DNA of 64,000 nt, from contig NZ_JABBPE010000017.1 of assembly GCF_012927455.1 (NCBI RefSeq), positions 39,082 to 103,081 of the forward strand, in the 5' to 3' direction. Origin of the DNA: Polaromonas sp. GTDB lineage: Bacteria; Pseudomonadota; Gammaproteobacteria; Burkholderiales; Burkholderiaceae_C. The first letter of the stretch is position 1; each line of letters begins with the position of its first letter. The notes below the pieces were generated by a model, which saw only the letters and a program-made list of their open reading frames with translations, had not been told where the DNA came from and did not search any database. Position numbers and translations under genes: made by a program. Below, in pieces: positions 23,935 to 32,732 of the stretch.

Positions 23935-24912
23935 TCAGCCGCCCAGCACCCTGGCCAGCGTGGCGCTGTCTACATTGCCGCCACACAGCGTGGTGCCCAC
24001 CACCTGTCCCTTGAGTGTGTCGCGTTGCTGCATGGCGGCGGCAAAGCTGGCAGCGCCCGCGCCCTCGGCCACGTTGTGCGTGTCGGCATACAGCTGGCGC
24101 ATGGCTTGCGCCACTTCGTCATCAGTGACCTGCACGATGTGATCGATGTGCGGCGCGATGATGGCTAGCGCCAACTGGTCGGCGATGCGGCAAGCCATGC
24201 CGTCGGCCAGTTGCGTGCTGACCGGCGCTTCCACGACGCGTCCGGCCGCCAGCGAATCAGCGTAGGTGGTGGCATGCGCGCTGACCACGCCGACAATGCG
24301 CAGGCTGCGCTTTAACGCCAGTTTGGCGGCAATTGCCGCGCAGACGCCCGAGCCCTGGCCTATCGGCACGTACACCACATCGAGTTGCGGCACCGCCCGC
24401 ATGAACTCCCACCAGTAAGTCGCCACGCCCAGCAGCAAATCAGCGTGGTAGCTTGGCACCATGTGGGCGCCGCGTTCGGCCGCCAGCGCGATGGCAAACT
24501 CGCGGCTTTCCTGAAAGTCGCGTCCGTGCTCGATCAGCGTCACGCCGAGTGCGCGCATGGCGACATTTTTCTCCAGCGAATTGCCGTGCGGAACCACGAT
24601 GGTGCAGGGCACGCCGTGGCTGCGCGCGGCCCAGCCTATGCTTTGGCCGTGGTTGCCGCGCGTCGCGCTGATGACCTGCGCGGGTAGCGCGCCGCGCTTT
24701 TTTAGCGCATCAAAATAAGTCAGGCCACCGCGAATCTTGAAGGCGCCCACCGGGGTGTGGTTCTCATGCTTGATCCAGCAGTCGGTGCCCAGGCGCTGGC
24801 TCGACAGGCCCCAGCGGTATTGCGGCGTCGCCTGGAATTGGCGATACACCACGCGCGCCGCCTGTTCAATGTCTTCTAGGCTGGGTAGCCGGGGCGGCCG
24901 GGTTTGGAGCAT
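23935..24912 (-). CDS. Threonine/serine dehydratase-like PLP enzyme
   Basis: 325 residues, fold type II PLP enzyme. The catalytic lysine lies in HTPVGAFKIRGGL (about residue 59), the substrate loop is SATRGNHGQSIGW, and the phosphate-binding glycine loop is PIGQGSGVCAA. The C-terminus has EGAGAASFAA and TTLCGGNVD. No ACT regulatory domain, so it resembles catabolic threonine dehydratase or hydroxy-amino acid dehydratases. Its ATG follows directly on the stop of the VOC gene (TGAATG), so the two are probably translated together. Confidence 0.88.
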   Translation of the reverse strand: MLQTRPPRLPSLEDIEQAARVVYRQFQATPQYRWGLSSQRLGTDCWIKHENHTPVGAFKIRGGLTYFDALKKRGALPAQVISATRGNHGQSIGWAARSHGVPCTIVVPHGNSLEKNVAMRALGVTLIEHGRDFQESREFAIALAAERGAHMVPSYHADLLLGVATYWWEFMRAVPQLDVVYVPIGQGSGVCAAIAAKLALKRSLRIVGVVSAHATTYADSLAAGRVVEAPVSTQLADGMACRIADQLALAIIAPHIDHIVQVTDDEVAQAMRQLYADTHNVAEGAGAASFAAAMQQRDTLKGQVVGTTLCGGNVDSATLARVLGG

Positions 24913-25647
24913 TCAGATTCCTTTGGATTCAAGTGTGACCAGGCCGCGCGGCGTTTGCAGCGTGGCGATCAGATTGGGCGGGCCGCTGGACAGCGCGACG
25001 CCGCTCAGCCCGATTGCGTTGTAAGCGGCGCGCAGCGCGTCGGGACGCGGGTGCTGCGCCTGCAGCGACTGCAGCGTGACAGCTGAGGGCGCCATGCTGT
25101 GCGTGGGGTGCTCCATGCCATCGCCGCCCCAATCGATCAGCGTTGGCAGCGCGCCATAAAACAGCCGCTGGCCATCGTCGCGCACGCTGATTCTCCAGCT
25201 CAATAAACCGGTCGGCGTGTGGCGTGAAGCCGCCAGCACCTCACCCCGGTCCAGTCCCAGGGCGGCCAGCGCGCGCACGCCGGCCTGCAGCCGCGCCGTG
25301 CGCGCGACGAAGTGAATCAGTTGCGGCCCGGTCTTGCCCAGGCGCCCCTGCAATTCCCGGTCATCCAGATCAAACCAGCGTCGGGCCCAAGTAGCACGGG
25401 CGCAAGGTGCTCCTGAATGTATAGCAATGATTTCGAGGTAAGTCGCCGGGAAGTCTGCGCAGGCGAGTGTGCAGAGGCGGTTGTGTGTGCCCATCAACGC
25501 ATGATCGCCGCCCCGACCGGGGGTGATGCCCAACACGCTTTCGCACCACTGCACGCCCTCGGCCAGGCTGGCGGCGGCCACCACCAAGTGGTCGATCTGC
25601 GCCGTCAGGGGCGCACGCTCGGCTGCGGAGGGGGCGGCGGTTTTCAT
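24913..25647 (-). CDS. VOC-family protein (glyoxalase_3-like)
   Basis: 244 residues. The N-terminus IDHLVVAAASLAEGVQWCES and LGITPGRGGDHALMGTHNRL match the glyoxalase-like domain glyoxalase_3; the C-terminal half repeats the fold (LSGVALSSGPPNLIATLQTP). Ligand residues cannot be assigned with confidence. It sits in a tight same-strand run: phzF-like gene 3 bp upstream, dehydratase directly downstream. Confidence 0.82.
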   Translation of the reverse strand: MKTAAPSAAERAPLTAQIDHLVVAAASLAEGVQWCESVLGITPGRGGDHALMGTHNRLCTLACADFPATYLEIIAIHSGAPCARATWARRWFDLDDRELQGRLGKTGPQLIHFVARTARLQAGVRALAALGLDRGEVLAASRHTPTGLLSWRISVRDDGQRLFYGALPTLIDWGGDGMEHPTHSMAPSAVTLQSLQAQHPRPDALRAAYNAIGLSGVALSSGPPNLIATLQTPRGLVTLESKGI

Positions 25648-25650
25648 GGC

Positions 25651-26691
25651 TTATAGCGCCAGTTGGCCGTCGATGCAGGTCACCGATTCGCCGCCTACCC
25701 AGACCTGGCCGGCAGCGTCGCGCTCTATGTGCACTTGCCCCGCACGGCCCAGGCAAACACCTTGCGAGGCCAGATAGCGCTCGGGCGCGTGGCCTTCAGC
25801 CATCAGCCACTGGGCCAGAGCGGCGTTGAGGCTGCCGGTCACCGGGTCTTCGTTGACGCCGACGGACGACACGAAGGCGCGCACTTCAAAATCAGGCGTT
25901 TCGTCGGCTGCCGCAGCAGTCGGGCTGCGCGTGTCAAAAGCGCGTGCTTCGCGGTTTGCGCGGCCTATGAGCGGCGGCGCCTCCTCACGCGGGTAGGCTG
26001 CCGCCACGCCAACTTTGACGTCAAGTTTTTTGAGCTGCAGATGGTCGGGCATCAGTTGCAGTACGGTCTCCGGGCTGTCGAGCAGCAACGTGAACCAGAC
26101 CGGGCCGTTGTCAAGCAACTGTGCGGCGATGATTTGCGGATATTTTTCCGACGGACCGCCCTCAGAAAAATTAGCCCTTTCTTCTTGTAAATGGGGCAGC
26201 GCACCGTTGGAGGCACTCGCAGTGCCGAACGTGGGGGCTTGTTCCGTCAGTCCGAGGGCCGCAGCGACTTGGGCCAGCAGTACCGGGCTGGGCGCCGAGC
26301 GCTTGAGCGGCGGGGCGGCAAACGCCAGCCGCTGTCCTTCAAGGTAGGGCGGCTCGCGCCGAATTTTGACCAGGCCCTGCTGGCACTCCTGCACGATAAA
26401 GTCTTTGGCCTGCGGCTGGCCGCCGGCCTGCAACCAGCTGTGGCAGCTGCCCAGCGTCGGGTGACCGGCAAAAGGAAGTTCGCCGCCAGGCGTGAAGATG
26501 CGCACGCGGTAGTCGGCCGAGGGATCGGCAGGTGGCAGCAAAAACGTGGTTTCCGACAGGTTGGTCCAGCGCGCAAAACGCTGCATGGTTTCGTCATCAA
26601 GGCCGCCGCCGTCCAGCACCACGGCCAGCGGGTTGCCGAAGTAGGGCGTAGCGGTGAACACGTCAACCTGCTTGAAAGATCTGAGCTTCAT
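25651..26691 (-). CDS. PhzF-family isomerase-like protein with atypical loops
   Basis: 346 residues from the ATG at 26691 (KLRSFKQVDVFTATPYFGNP). Family motifs: NLSETTFLL with the catalytic Glu, RIFTPGGELPFAGHPTLGS, and EDPVTGSLNAALAQWL. Two stretches are absent from family members I know: one of about 33 residues after ALGLTEQAP, and one of similar length before FEVRAFVSSVG. Both are in frame and polar. Enzymes of this family isomerise or epimerise small acids. Substrate unknown. Confidence 0.88.
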   Translation of the reverse strand: MKLRSFKQVDVFTATPYFGNPLAVVLDGGGLDDETMQRFARWTNLSETTFLLPPADPSADYRVRIFTPGGELPFAGHPTLGSCHSWLQAGGQPQAKDFIVQECQQGLVKIRREPPYLEGQRLAFAAPPLKRSAPSPVLLAQVAAALGLTEQAPTFGTASASNGALPHLQEERANFSEGGPSEKYPQIIAAQLLDNGPVWFTLLLDSPETVLQLMPDHLQLKKLDVKVGVAAAYPREEAPPLIGRANREARAFDTRSPTAAAADETPDFEVRAFVSSVGVNEDPVTGSLNAALAQWLMAEGHAPERYLASQGVCLGRAGQVHIERDAAGQVWVGGESVTCIDGQLAL

Positions 26692-26717
26692 CGTCACGGC
26701 GTCCTTAATAAAAAATG

Positions 26718-27338
26718 TCAGATCAGCGCCAGATCGAGCACGCCCTTGCTGGCTTGCCGGGCGCACAGGCTTTCGTACCAGCGCTCGATGTTGCGCCGGC
26801 TCTGGCGCTGCTGCGGCAGGCCGAACCAGCGGTGCACCTCGCAGGCCACCGGAATGTCGGCCATCGAAAAACGCTCGCCGCCCATGAAGGCGTGGCGCGC
26901 CAGGTGCGCGTCCAGCGTCGCCATCAGCGCTTCGACTGCCGCGTTCGAATCGGCAATCAGCTGGGCATTGCGCTGATCGGGCGGCGTGCGTATCAGCTGC
27001 CAGAAGCCGGGGCGGCTGGCCGGGTTCAGCGTGGTCTGCTGCCAGTCCATCCAGCGCTCGGCGCTAAAACGCTCACGCAATTCGGTGGGGTAAAACTCGC
27101 TGCTCGAATGCCTGGCGCACAGGTAGCGCACGATGACGTTGGACTCCCACAGCACGAAGTCCTCGTCCTCGATCACCGGCACCAGCGAGTTGGGGTTGAG
27201 CCGCATGTACTCAGGCGTCTTGACCACACCAAACAGGCCGCCGGCCTCGGTGCGCTGAAAGTCCAGCCCGAGCTCCTGCGCCGTCCACACCACTTTTTTA
27301 ACATTGATGGAGCTCATGCGCCCCCAAATTTTTAACAT
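26718..27338 (-). CDS. Glutathione S-transferase family protein
   Basis: 206 residues. Thioredoxin-like N-domain with LKIWGRMSSINVKKV, LNPNSLVPVIED and LWESNVIVRYL (the conserved cis-Pro and Glu-Ser pair that hold glutathione), then an all-helical C-domain containing FSMADIPVACEVHRW. Its ATG abuts the stop of the aminotransferase gene (27339), suggesting coupled translation. The substrate is not predictable. Confidence 0.9.
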   Translation of the reverse strand: MLKIWGRMSSINVKKVVWTAQELGLDFQRTEAGGLFGVVKTPEYMRLNPNSLVPVIEDEDFVLWESNVIVRYLCARHSSSEFYPTELRERFSAERWMDWQQTTLNPASRPGFWQLIRTPPDQRNAQLIADSNAAVEALMATLDAHLARHAFMGGERFSMADIPVACEVHRWFGLPQQRQSRRNIERWYESLCARQASKGVLDLALI

Positions 27339-28562
27339 CTATTTGGCCCCCACGGTGGCTGCATTGCGTTCGTCCTGTTCCTGCGCCGGGCTGGCCCGGC
27401 TTGGCCGACTTTCCCGAATCGCCGCTGCCAGCGCCGCCACGCCGGTATTGATCTGCTGCACGCTGGCCGTCACAAACGACAGGCGCAGGCTGCGTTCGTC
27501 GGCCTGGTCGGCGTAAAAAGCGGCGCCTGGAACAAACGCAACATTCTTCTCAACCGCCCTGGGCAGCAGTTCGACCGCGCGCATCCCTTCCGGTAAACGC
27601 GCCCACAAAAACATGCCGCCGGCCGGCTTGTTCCAGTGCACGTCTTCGGGCATTTCGCGCGCCAGCGCTACCAGCATGGCGTCACGCTGCGACTTGTAGA
27701 GCGCGCGTATGGTCGGTACATGGTGCGCCAGAAAGCCGTCCTTCATCACCTCGGCCACCATGCGCTGGTTAAAGCCCGGGCTGTGCAGGTCGGCCGCCTG
27801 CTTGGCCTGCAGCAGCTTGGGGTACAGCGCTTTGGGCGCCACCAGAAAACCCAACCGCAGCCCGGGCGCCAGCACCTTGGAGAACGAGCCCAGATAGACA
27901 CAGCCATCCGGGTTGCGCGCAGTCAGGGGCAATGGCGGCGGCGTGTCAAACCACAGATCGCCATAGGGGTTGTCTTCAACGATGGGCAGGCCCAGGCACG
28001 CGGCCTGGTCGCTGAGCGCAGCGCGGCGCGCCTCGCTCATGGTGCGGCCGGTCGGGTTCTGGAAATTTGGTAGCACGTAAAAAAACCTGGCGCCGCTGGC
28101 TTTGCCCGTCAGGTCGGCCAGGTCTGCGCCCTCGTCATCGCAGGCCACGCTGATGATGTCGGGCTCCATCGGCGTGAAGGCCTGTAGCGCGCCCAAGTAG
28201 GTCGGGGTTTCCACCAGAACGCGGCTGCCCGCGTCAATCAGGATTTTGGCGACCAGGTCCAGCCCCTGCTGCGAGCCGGTGGTGATCAGCACCTGGGCCG
28301 GGTCTACCTGCCACGGCAACATGTCCGCCACCATCTCGCGTAGCGGCGCAAAGCCTTCGCTGGCGGCGTACTGCAGCGCGGCCTGGCCGTCTTCGCGCAG
28401 CACCTTGGCGCAAGCCTCGGCAAACGCGGCAATCGGAAAGGTCTTGGGCGAGGGCAGGCCACCGGCAAAGCTGATGATGCCGGGCTTTTCAGTGACCTTC
28501 AGGATCTCGCGGATCACCGAGGGGTTCATTTTTTGGGCGCGTGCGGCCATTTGCCAATTCAT
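27339..28562 (-). CDS. PLP-dependent aminotransferase (2-aminoadipate/LysN-like)
   Basis: 407-residue fold type I aminotransferase without a DNA-binding domain. N-terminus WQMAARAQKMNPSVIREIL and PGIISFAGGLPSPKTFP are typical of the LysN/aromatic aminotransferase group. The PLP-lysine is in YLGSFSKVLAPGLRLGF (about residue 236), with NPTGRTM and EDNPYG also present. First gene of the run through the GST and PhzF-like genes. Confidence 0.9.
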   Translation of the reverse strand: MNWQMAARAQKMNPSVIREILKVTEKPGIISFAGGLPSPKTFPIAAFAEACAKVLREDGQAALQYAASEGFAPLREMVADMLPWQVDPAQVLITTGSQQGLDLVAKILIDAGSRVLVETPTYLGALQAFTPMEPDIISVACDDEGADLADLTGKASGARFFYVLPNFQNPTGRTMSEARRAALSDQAACLGLPIVEDNPYGDLWFDTPPPLPLTARNPDGCVYLGSFSKVLAPGLRLGFLVAPKALYPKLLQAKQAADLHSPGFNQRMVAEVMKDGFLAHHVPTIRALYKSQRDAMLVALAREMPEDVHWNKPAGGMFLWARLPEGMRAVELLPRAVEKNVAFVPGAAFYADQADERSLRLSFVTASVQQINTGVAALAAAIRESRPSRASPAQEQDERNAATVGAK

Positions 28563-28669
28563 AGTGCTTTCCCCTTTGTCTGTTTCACTGTTTCAGTCGA
28601 CTATTAATCGTCTCGCGCTCTGCGCTGCCGATGCGCAGCAGCCCTGGCTTTTGCCATTGTTCCCGATAT

Positions 28670-29587
28670 TCACACGGCCTTGCGCACCGCCAGCGCATGG
28701 ACCGGCATTTTCTTGCCGATAAACACCGTGGCAATTACCGCCAGTGCAAAGCCCAGGCTCAGCGCGTCCAGCTTTTCGCCCAGCAGCGGCAGCGCAAACA
28801 GCATGGACAAAAACGGCTGCACCAGCTGCACCTGGCTGACGCGCACCGTGCCGCCCAATGCCAGGCCGCGGTACCAGGCAAAAAAGCCCAGCCACATCGA
28901 AAACACCGCCACATAGGCAAAGCCCCACCAAGCGCCGGCCTTGAGCGGCGCGGCCGGCCAGCTGATGACGGCCAGCGGCAGGCTCAAGGGCAACGCCATC
29001 AGCAGCGCCCAGCAGATCACATGCTCGGCGCGCATATGCTGCGACAGTCGTGCGCCGTAGCCGTAGCCAACAGCGGCGCACAGCATGGCGGCCAGCAGTA
29101 GCGCGTCGGCAGCATTTATCGACAGGCCGGCGCTGCCCGAACGCAGCAGGGCAAACGCCACCACCAGCGCGCTGCCCAGCGCGGCGCACCCCCAGAAGCC
29201 GGCGGACGGGCGCTGGCGGTGCAGCAGCGCGCCTACGGCGGCAGTTGCCAGCGGCAAGATGCCGACGATGACGCTGGCGTGCACCGCCTCCACATACCGC
29301 ATGGCGACCGAAGTGAACAGCGGAAAGCCAAACACCACGCCGCCCGCGGTAATGGCCAGCGGCCACCAGTCGTGGCGCTGCGGCAGCGGCGCGCGCGTGG
29401 CGAGCAAAAACCCGGCAGACAAGGCCGCCGCCACCACGGCCCGGCCCATCGCCACAAAGATGCCTGCCATCTGCGGCGCGTCGGGTGTGCCCACGGCCAG
29501 CCGCGTCATGGGCAGCGTCGCAGCAAAAATCACGATGCCCAACAAGCCCAGCCACAGGCCTTTGGTGATTTGGCGGTTCGGCTTCAT
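28670..29587 (-). CDS. EamA/DMT-family transporter
   Basis: 305 residues, about ten hydrophobic helices in two EamA repeats, with conserved features such as FTSVAMRYVEAVHASVIVG and RVSQVQLVQPFLSMLFA. Members usually export amino acids or other metabolites. Its ATG overlaps the LysE gene stop (ATGA at 29584-29587), so the two exporters are translationally coupled and both probably answer to the divergent MocR regulator. Confidence 0.88.
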   Translation of the reverse strand: MKPNRQITKGLWLGLLGIVIFAATLPMTRLAVGTPDAPQMAGIFVAMGRAVVAAALSAGFLLATRAPLPQRHDWWPLAITAGGVVFGFPLFTSVAMRYVEAVHASVIVGILPLATAAVGALLHRQRPSAGFWGCAALGSALVVAFALLRSGSAGLSINAADALLLAAMLCAAVGYGYGARLSQHMRAEHVICWALLMALPLSLPLAVISWPAAPLKAGAWWGFAYVAVFSMWLGFFAWYRGLALGGTVRVSQVQLVQPFLSMLFALPLLGEKLDALSLGFALAVIATVFIGKKMPVHALAVRKAV

Positions 29588-30192
29588 ACAAAGAGCATCC
29601 AGAAGGCAGTCGCCACCAGCACGGCGGCCATGGCGCGGTTAAACCACATCAGTCGTCGGCCGCTGCCCGCCGGACCCGCCAGCCAGTCGCGCAGCAGCGA
29701 GCCGGCCAGCGCATAGCTCAGGTTGCTGGAAAAGGCAAAGACCAGCATGACGCCCAGCACCACGGCAAAGCGCAGGCCCGGATTAGCGCGTCCCGCGATC
29801 CAGCCGCTGACGATGGCTAGTGCCAGCATCCATGCCTTGATGTTGACAAACTGCAGCGCGGCGCCTTGCCAGAAGGTGACTTGCAGCGGCGCCACAGCGG
29901 CCCTGAGCTGGTGCGACCGGGCAATCTTCCAGGCCAGCCAAAGCAGATAAGCCAGGCCGACTAGCTTGACGGCCCAGGCCAATAGCGGCACGGCCAGCAC
30001 CAGCGCGCCAATGCCCAAGGTGCAGACTGCCAGCAGCGCTGCCCAGCCGACCGGCACGGCGCAAATGAAAGGCAAGGTGCGCCGGATGCCGTGGTTGGCC
30101 GCCAGTGCTGTTGCCAGCGTGGTGTTGGGCCCGGGCGAGAAGCTCATCGCCAGGGTCAAGATCAGCAGCGCAGTAAATTCTTGCCAGTTCAT
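29584..30192 (-). CDS. LysE-family amino-acid exporter
   Basis: 202 residues, six predicted helices. The family motif LAMSFSPGPNTTLATALAAN lies in the first helix region. Translation from the ATG at 30192 (NWQEFTALLIL) is preferred, since residues before it do not fit. Divergent from a MocR-type regulator with a 161-bp shared intergenic region that contains operator-like repeats, which strongly suggests regulator-target pairing. Confidence 0.9.
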   Translation of the reverse strand: MNWQEFTALLILTLAMSFSPGPNTTLATALAANHGIRRTLPFICAVPVGWAALLAVCTLGIGALVLAVPLLAWAVKLVGLAYLLWLAWKIARSHQLRAAVAPLQVTFWQGAALQFVNIKAWMLALAIVSGWIAGRANPGLRFAVVLGVMLVFAFSSNLSYALAGSLLRDWLAGPAGSGRRLMWFNRAMAAVLVATAFWMLFV

Positions 30193-30227
30193 GGTGGATG
30201 ACTTTATAGTTGAAAGCAGTACAGCAC

Positions 30228-30264
30228 CAATACAGACCAGGGTACAAATTTGCAAACTGTATTG
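30228..30264. promoter_or_regulatory. Inverted repeat operator candidate, lysE-mocR region
   Basis: CAATACAG (30228-30235) and CTGTATTG (30257-30264) are perfect reverse complements, 21 bp apart, located 36-72 bp upstream of the LysE start. Confidence 0.5.
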
Positions 30265-30296
30265 TTAACTTTGGCAGCACACAGCGTGCGGCCACC

Positions 30297-30346
30297 TGAC
30301 CTAAGGCGAGCGAAGTTGACCCAAGTTCATCCAATCTGACCCAAGG
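30297..30346. promoter_or_regulatory. Three direct repeats at 20-bp period (MocR operator candidate)
   Basis: TGACCTAAGG at 30297, TGACCCAAGT at 30317 and TGACCCAAGG at 30337 start exactly 20 bp apart, so they lie on the same face of the helix. The last ends 8 bp before the regulator ATG at 30354. MocR regulators are known to use direct-repeat sites, so autoregulation is likely. Confidence 0.6.
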
Positions 30347-30353
30347 TAGCGCC

Positions 30354-31805
30354 ATGTTGATGAAAACCGCTTCGCAATCCCTGACCGAGCAGCTCTGCGC
30401 GCTTTTTGCCGAGCGCATCCGCGACCGGCTGCTGGCCCCCGGCGCGCGCCTGCCTTCGGTGCGGCAGTGCGCGCAGCAGCAAGGCGTCAGCGCGTCGACA
30501 GTGGTCGCCGCCTATGACCAGTTGCTGGCGCAGGGGCTGCTTGAGGCGCGCAAGAACCGGGGCTTCTTCGTGCGCGAGTTTTCAGTGACAAATAGGCCTC
30601 AAGCCCAATATCCACGGGCGCAAGCAGCTATTTATTTAGTAGCAGATGGCAGCCAGCGCGGCAGCGCCGAGCCGGGCCACAAGCCGGTCAATGCGACGGC
30701 GCTGATCCGCGGCATGTTTCACGGCAGCAGTGACAAGCCGCAACCCGGCATGGGCGTGTTTCCGCCGGAGTGGCTGCACACCAGCTTCATGCCCGCAGCG
30801 GTGCGCCGCGTCACCAGCACGCGCGCGCTGCTTGAGTATTCGCTGCGGTACGGCGAGCCGGCCGGCGACAGCGGGCTGCGCCGTTCGCTGTCCAAAAAAC
30901 TTGCCAGCCTCCATGTGCACGCGCAGCCCGAACAGATCATCACCAGCGTAGGCGCCACCCACGCGCTGGATATCGTCAGCCGCACCTTGCTGCGCGTCGG
31001 CGACTGCGTGATGGTCGAAGAACCCGGCTGGGCTATTGAATTTGCCCGGCTTGAAGCGCTCGGCATGCGCATCCTGCCCGTGCCGCGCTCTGCCTCCGGG
31101 CCCGACCTGGAAGTGATGGCGCGCTACTGCGAAGCGCACCAGCCCAAGCTGTTTGTCAGCGTCAGCGTGTTTCACAACCCGACCGGTTACTGCCTCACGC
31201 CCGGCAGCGCGCACCGCGTGCTGCAGCTGGCCAATCAGCACAACTTTCACATCGTTGAAGACGACACCTACAGTCACCTCGCACCCGAGCACGCCACGCG
31301 GCTGTGCGCGCTCGACGGCCTGCAGCGCACGATCTATGTCAGCGGTTTTGCCAAAATCCTGGCGCCCGGCTGGCGCGTTGGTTTTCTGGCCGCGCCGCCC
31401 GATCTGGTCGAACGCCTGTTGGACACCAAACTGCTCGCCACCCTGACTACGCCCGCCCTGCTTGAAAAAGCGCTGGCCTGGTGCATAGACCAAGGCCAGC
31501 TGCGTCGCCATGCCGAGCGCATACGCACCCGGCTCGATCTGGCGCGCGGGCGCAGCGTCAAGCTGGCACTGGCACACGGCTGCAGCTTTGCCGCCGAGCC
31601 GGCCGGGTTGTTTGGTTGGGTCGAGACCGGCGTGGACACCGACGCCCTGGCGCAGCGCATGCTCGACGAAGGCTATCTGCTGGCGCCCGGCGCGCTGTTT
31701 CACGCAGCGCGCCAGCCCAGCACCCTGATGCGCATCAACTTCGCGACGACGCAGGAGGCGGCGTTCTGGCAGGTGTTTGCGCGGCTGCGCGATGCGGTGA
31801 AGTGA
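30354..31805 (+). CDS. MocR-type regulator (GntR wHTH + aminotransferase domain)
   Basis: 483 residues. N-terminal GntR-type winged helix: LPSVRQCAQQQGVSASTVVA with the second helix YDQLLAQGLLEARKNRGFFV. A linker of about 70 residues follows, then a fold type I aminotransferase domain with FHNPTGYCL, EDDTYSHL and the PLP-lysine in YVSGFAKILAPGWRVGF. Part of the linker (about residues 81-97) is coded by a dispersed-repeat copy. It probably senses an amino acid or PLP and controls the divergent LysE/EamA exporters. Confidence 0.93.
   Translation: MLMKTASQSLTEQLCALFAERIRDRLLAPGARLPSVRQCAQQQGVSASTVVAAYDQLLAQGLLEARKNRGFFVREFSVTNRPQAQYPRAQAAIYLVADGSQRGSAEPGHKPVNATALIRGMFHGSSDKPQPGMGVFPPEWLHTSFMPAAVRRVTSTRALLEYSLRYGEPAGDSGLRRSLSKKLASLHVHAQPEQIITSVGATHALDIVSRTLLRVGDCVMVEEPGWAIEFARLEALGMRILPVPRSASGPDLEVMARYCEAHQPKLFVSVSVFHNPTGYCLTPGSAHRVLQLANQHNFHIVEDDTYSHLAPEHATRLCALDGLQRTIYVSGFAKILAPGWRVGFLAAPPDLVERLLDTKLLATLTTPALLEKALAWCIDQGQLRRHAERIRTRLDLARGRSVKLALAHGCSFAAEPAGLFGWVETGVDTDALAQRMLDEGYLLAPGALFHAARQPSTLMRINFATTQEAAFWQVFARLRDAVK
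30595..30643. repeat. Dispersed palindromic repeat inside the MocR linker
   Basis: GGCCTCAAGCCCAAT, ACGGGCGCAAGCAGCTATT, AGTAGC, forward orientation. It is translated as roughly RPQAQYPRAQAAIYLVAD between the DNA-binding and aminotransferase domains, without disturbing the frame. Confidence 0.8.
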
Positions 31806-32128
31806 GCTGGTGTAGAAGTCGCGTCCGGGCCTTCAAAAGTAGGTTGGCTTGGCGCCGCCTTGTCGCATAGCTGATCCTGAGATCGAGGAAAGTTTGGGGT
31901 CGGGTCTGCCAAATTGCATAAAACCGTGTAAGCACAAATGTTGAAAGTGGACCCTCCAAAATTTGCCGGCGTGCTTGCCAGACGCGGTAAAGCAGGCTAT
32001 TGCCCGCTTCCCAGGTCATTTTGGCCTGTAGCCCATGTGGTAAGTGCGTCAGCAGCTATTAAAACTGTAGCGTCACGGTTGCACTCCAGAAGTCAATGAG
32101 CTTTCCATATTGAATTTTTTGGGCTGGT
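31806..32128. other. Intergenic region without a gene
   Basis: 323 bp. It holds a dispersed repeat at 32023-32071 and, at about 31890-31960, phrases (TTTGGGGTCGGGTCTGCC, AGTGGACCCTCCAAA) that remind me of flanks of REP-associated transposase genes. No transposase frame is present. Nothing else seen. Confidence 0.5.
32023..32071. repeat. Dispersed palindromic repeat
   Basis: GGCCTGTAGCCCATG, GTGCGTCAGCAGCTATT, TGTAGC, forward orientation. Confidence 0.8.
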
Positions 32129-32491
32129 CTATCCCTCGCCGGAGCGCAGCAGAATGTCGTTTTGTACCGCCTGCGATACAAAGTAGCCGTACAGTTTCCA
32201 GGCATCAAAAACAGCTTGGACGCTGTTGATCAGACCATGACGCTTGAGTTGCGCGCGCAGTGCGCCGCTGCCGATGACGGGTACACGCAGGCGCAGGGCG
32301 ATGGCTCGGGCGCGGCGCTCGTCGATCAAGGCCAGCAGCGCACGCTCTGCCGCGTAAGACAGCACGGCAATTTCTCCCGTGCCCAGCCCTTGCGCAAAAG
32401 CGGCATCGAGCACAGCAACACTCTGGATCGGGCTGCTTTTCTTTCCTCCATCGTTCGCAGCCTGCCGAGCCTGCGCGGACGCTGCGCTCAT
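32129..32491 (-). pseudogene. DUF3368 (PIN-like) toxin-type protein, N-terminally truncated
   Basis: The 120-residue product matches the C-terminal two thirds of DUF3368 proteins: GLGTGEIAVLSYAAERALLA, IDERRARAIALRLRVPVIGS, LKRHGLINSVQAVFDAW and the end ILLRSGEG. The N-terminal PIN segment with the first catalytic Asp (a VVxDTSPLI-type start) is missing, replaced by an unrelated Ser/Ala/Lys stretch. No antitoxin gene is adjacent. A dispersed repeat lies about 90 bp beyond the 5' end. Best read as a decayed PIN-type gene. Confidence 0.7.
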
Positions 32492-32579
32492 CTGCTGCTG
32501 CTCGCCAGTCTGCTGCGGCCGCTAGCAGCGCCTGGCATGCGGTAAAGCACAGTTTTGTCCGTTGTTTGATGTGATTTGA

Positions 32580-32627
32580 GCCTATAGTCCAATGAATACG
32601 GGCGTAAGCAGCTATTGAATTCATAGC
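32580..32627. repeat. Dispersed palindromic repeat
   Basis: GCCTATAGTCCAATG, ACGGGCGTAAGCAGCTATTG, TCATAGC, forward orientation, between divergent genes. Confidence 0.85.
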
Positions 32628-32732
32628 GTGTTCGGGTGCTTGGCGTTCAGCCGGCGCCTGCTGTATGTCGTCCTAGTTATGCTTGCCATGCATCCAATCA
32701 AGCAACCCGATCAGAGTAAGGCGCAAACACAG

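Noticed and set aside
31890..31960. REP-associated transposase locus
   Set aside because: A few phrases resemble flanks of such genes, but there is no transposase frame or catalytic motif in the neighbourhood.
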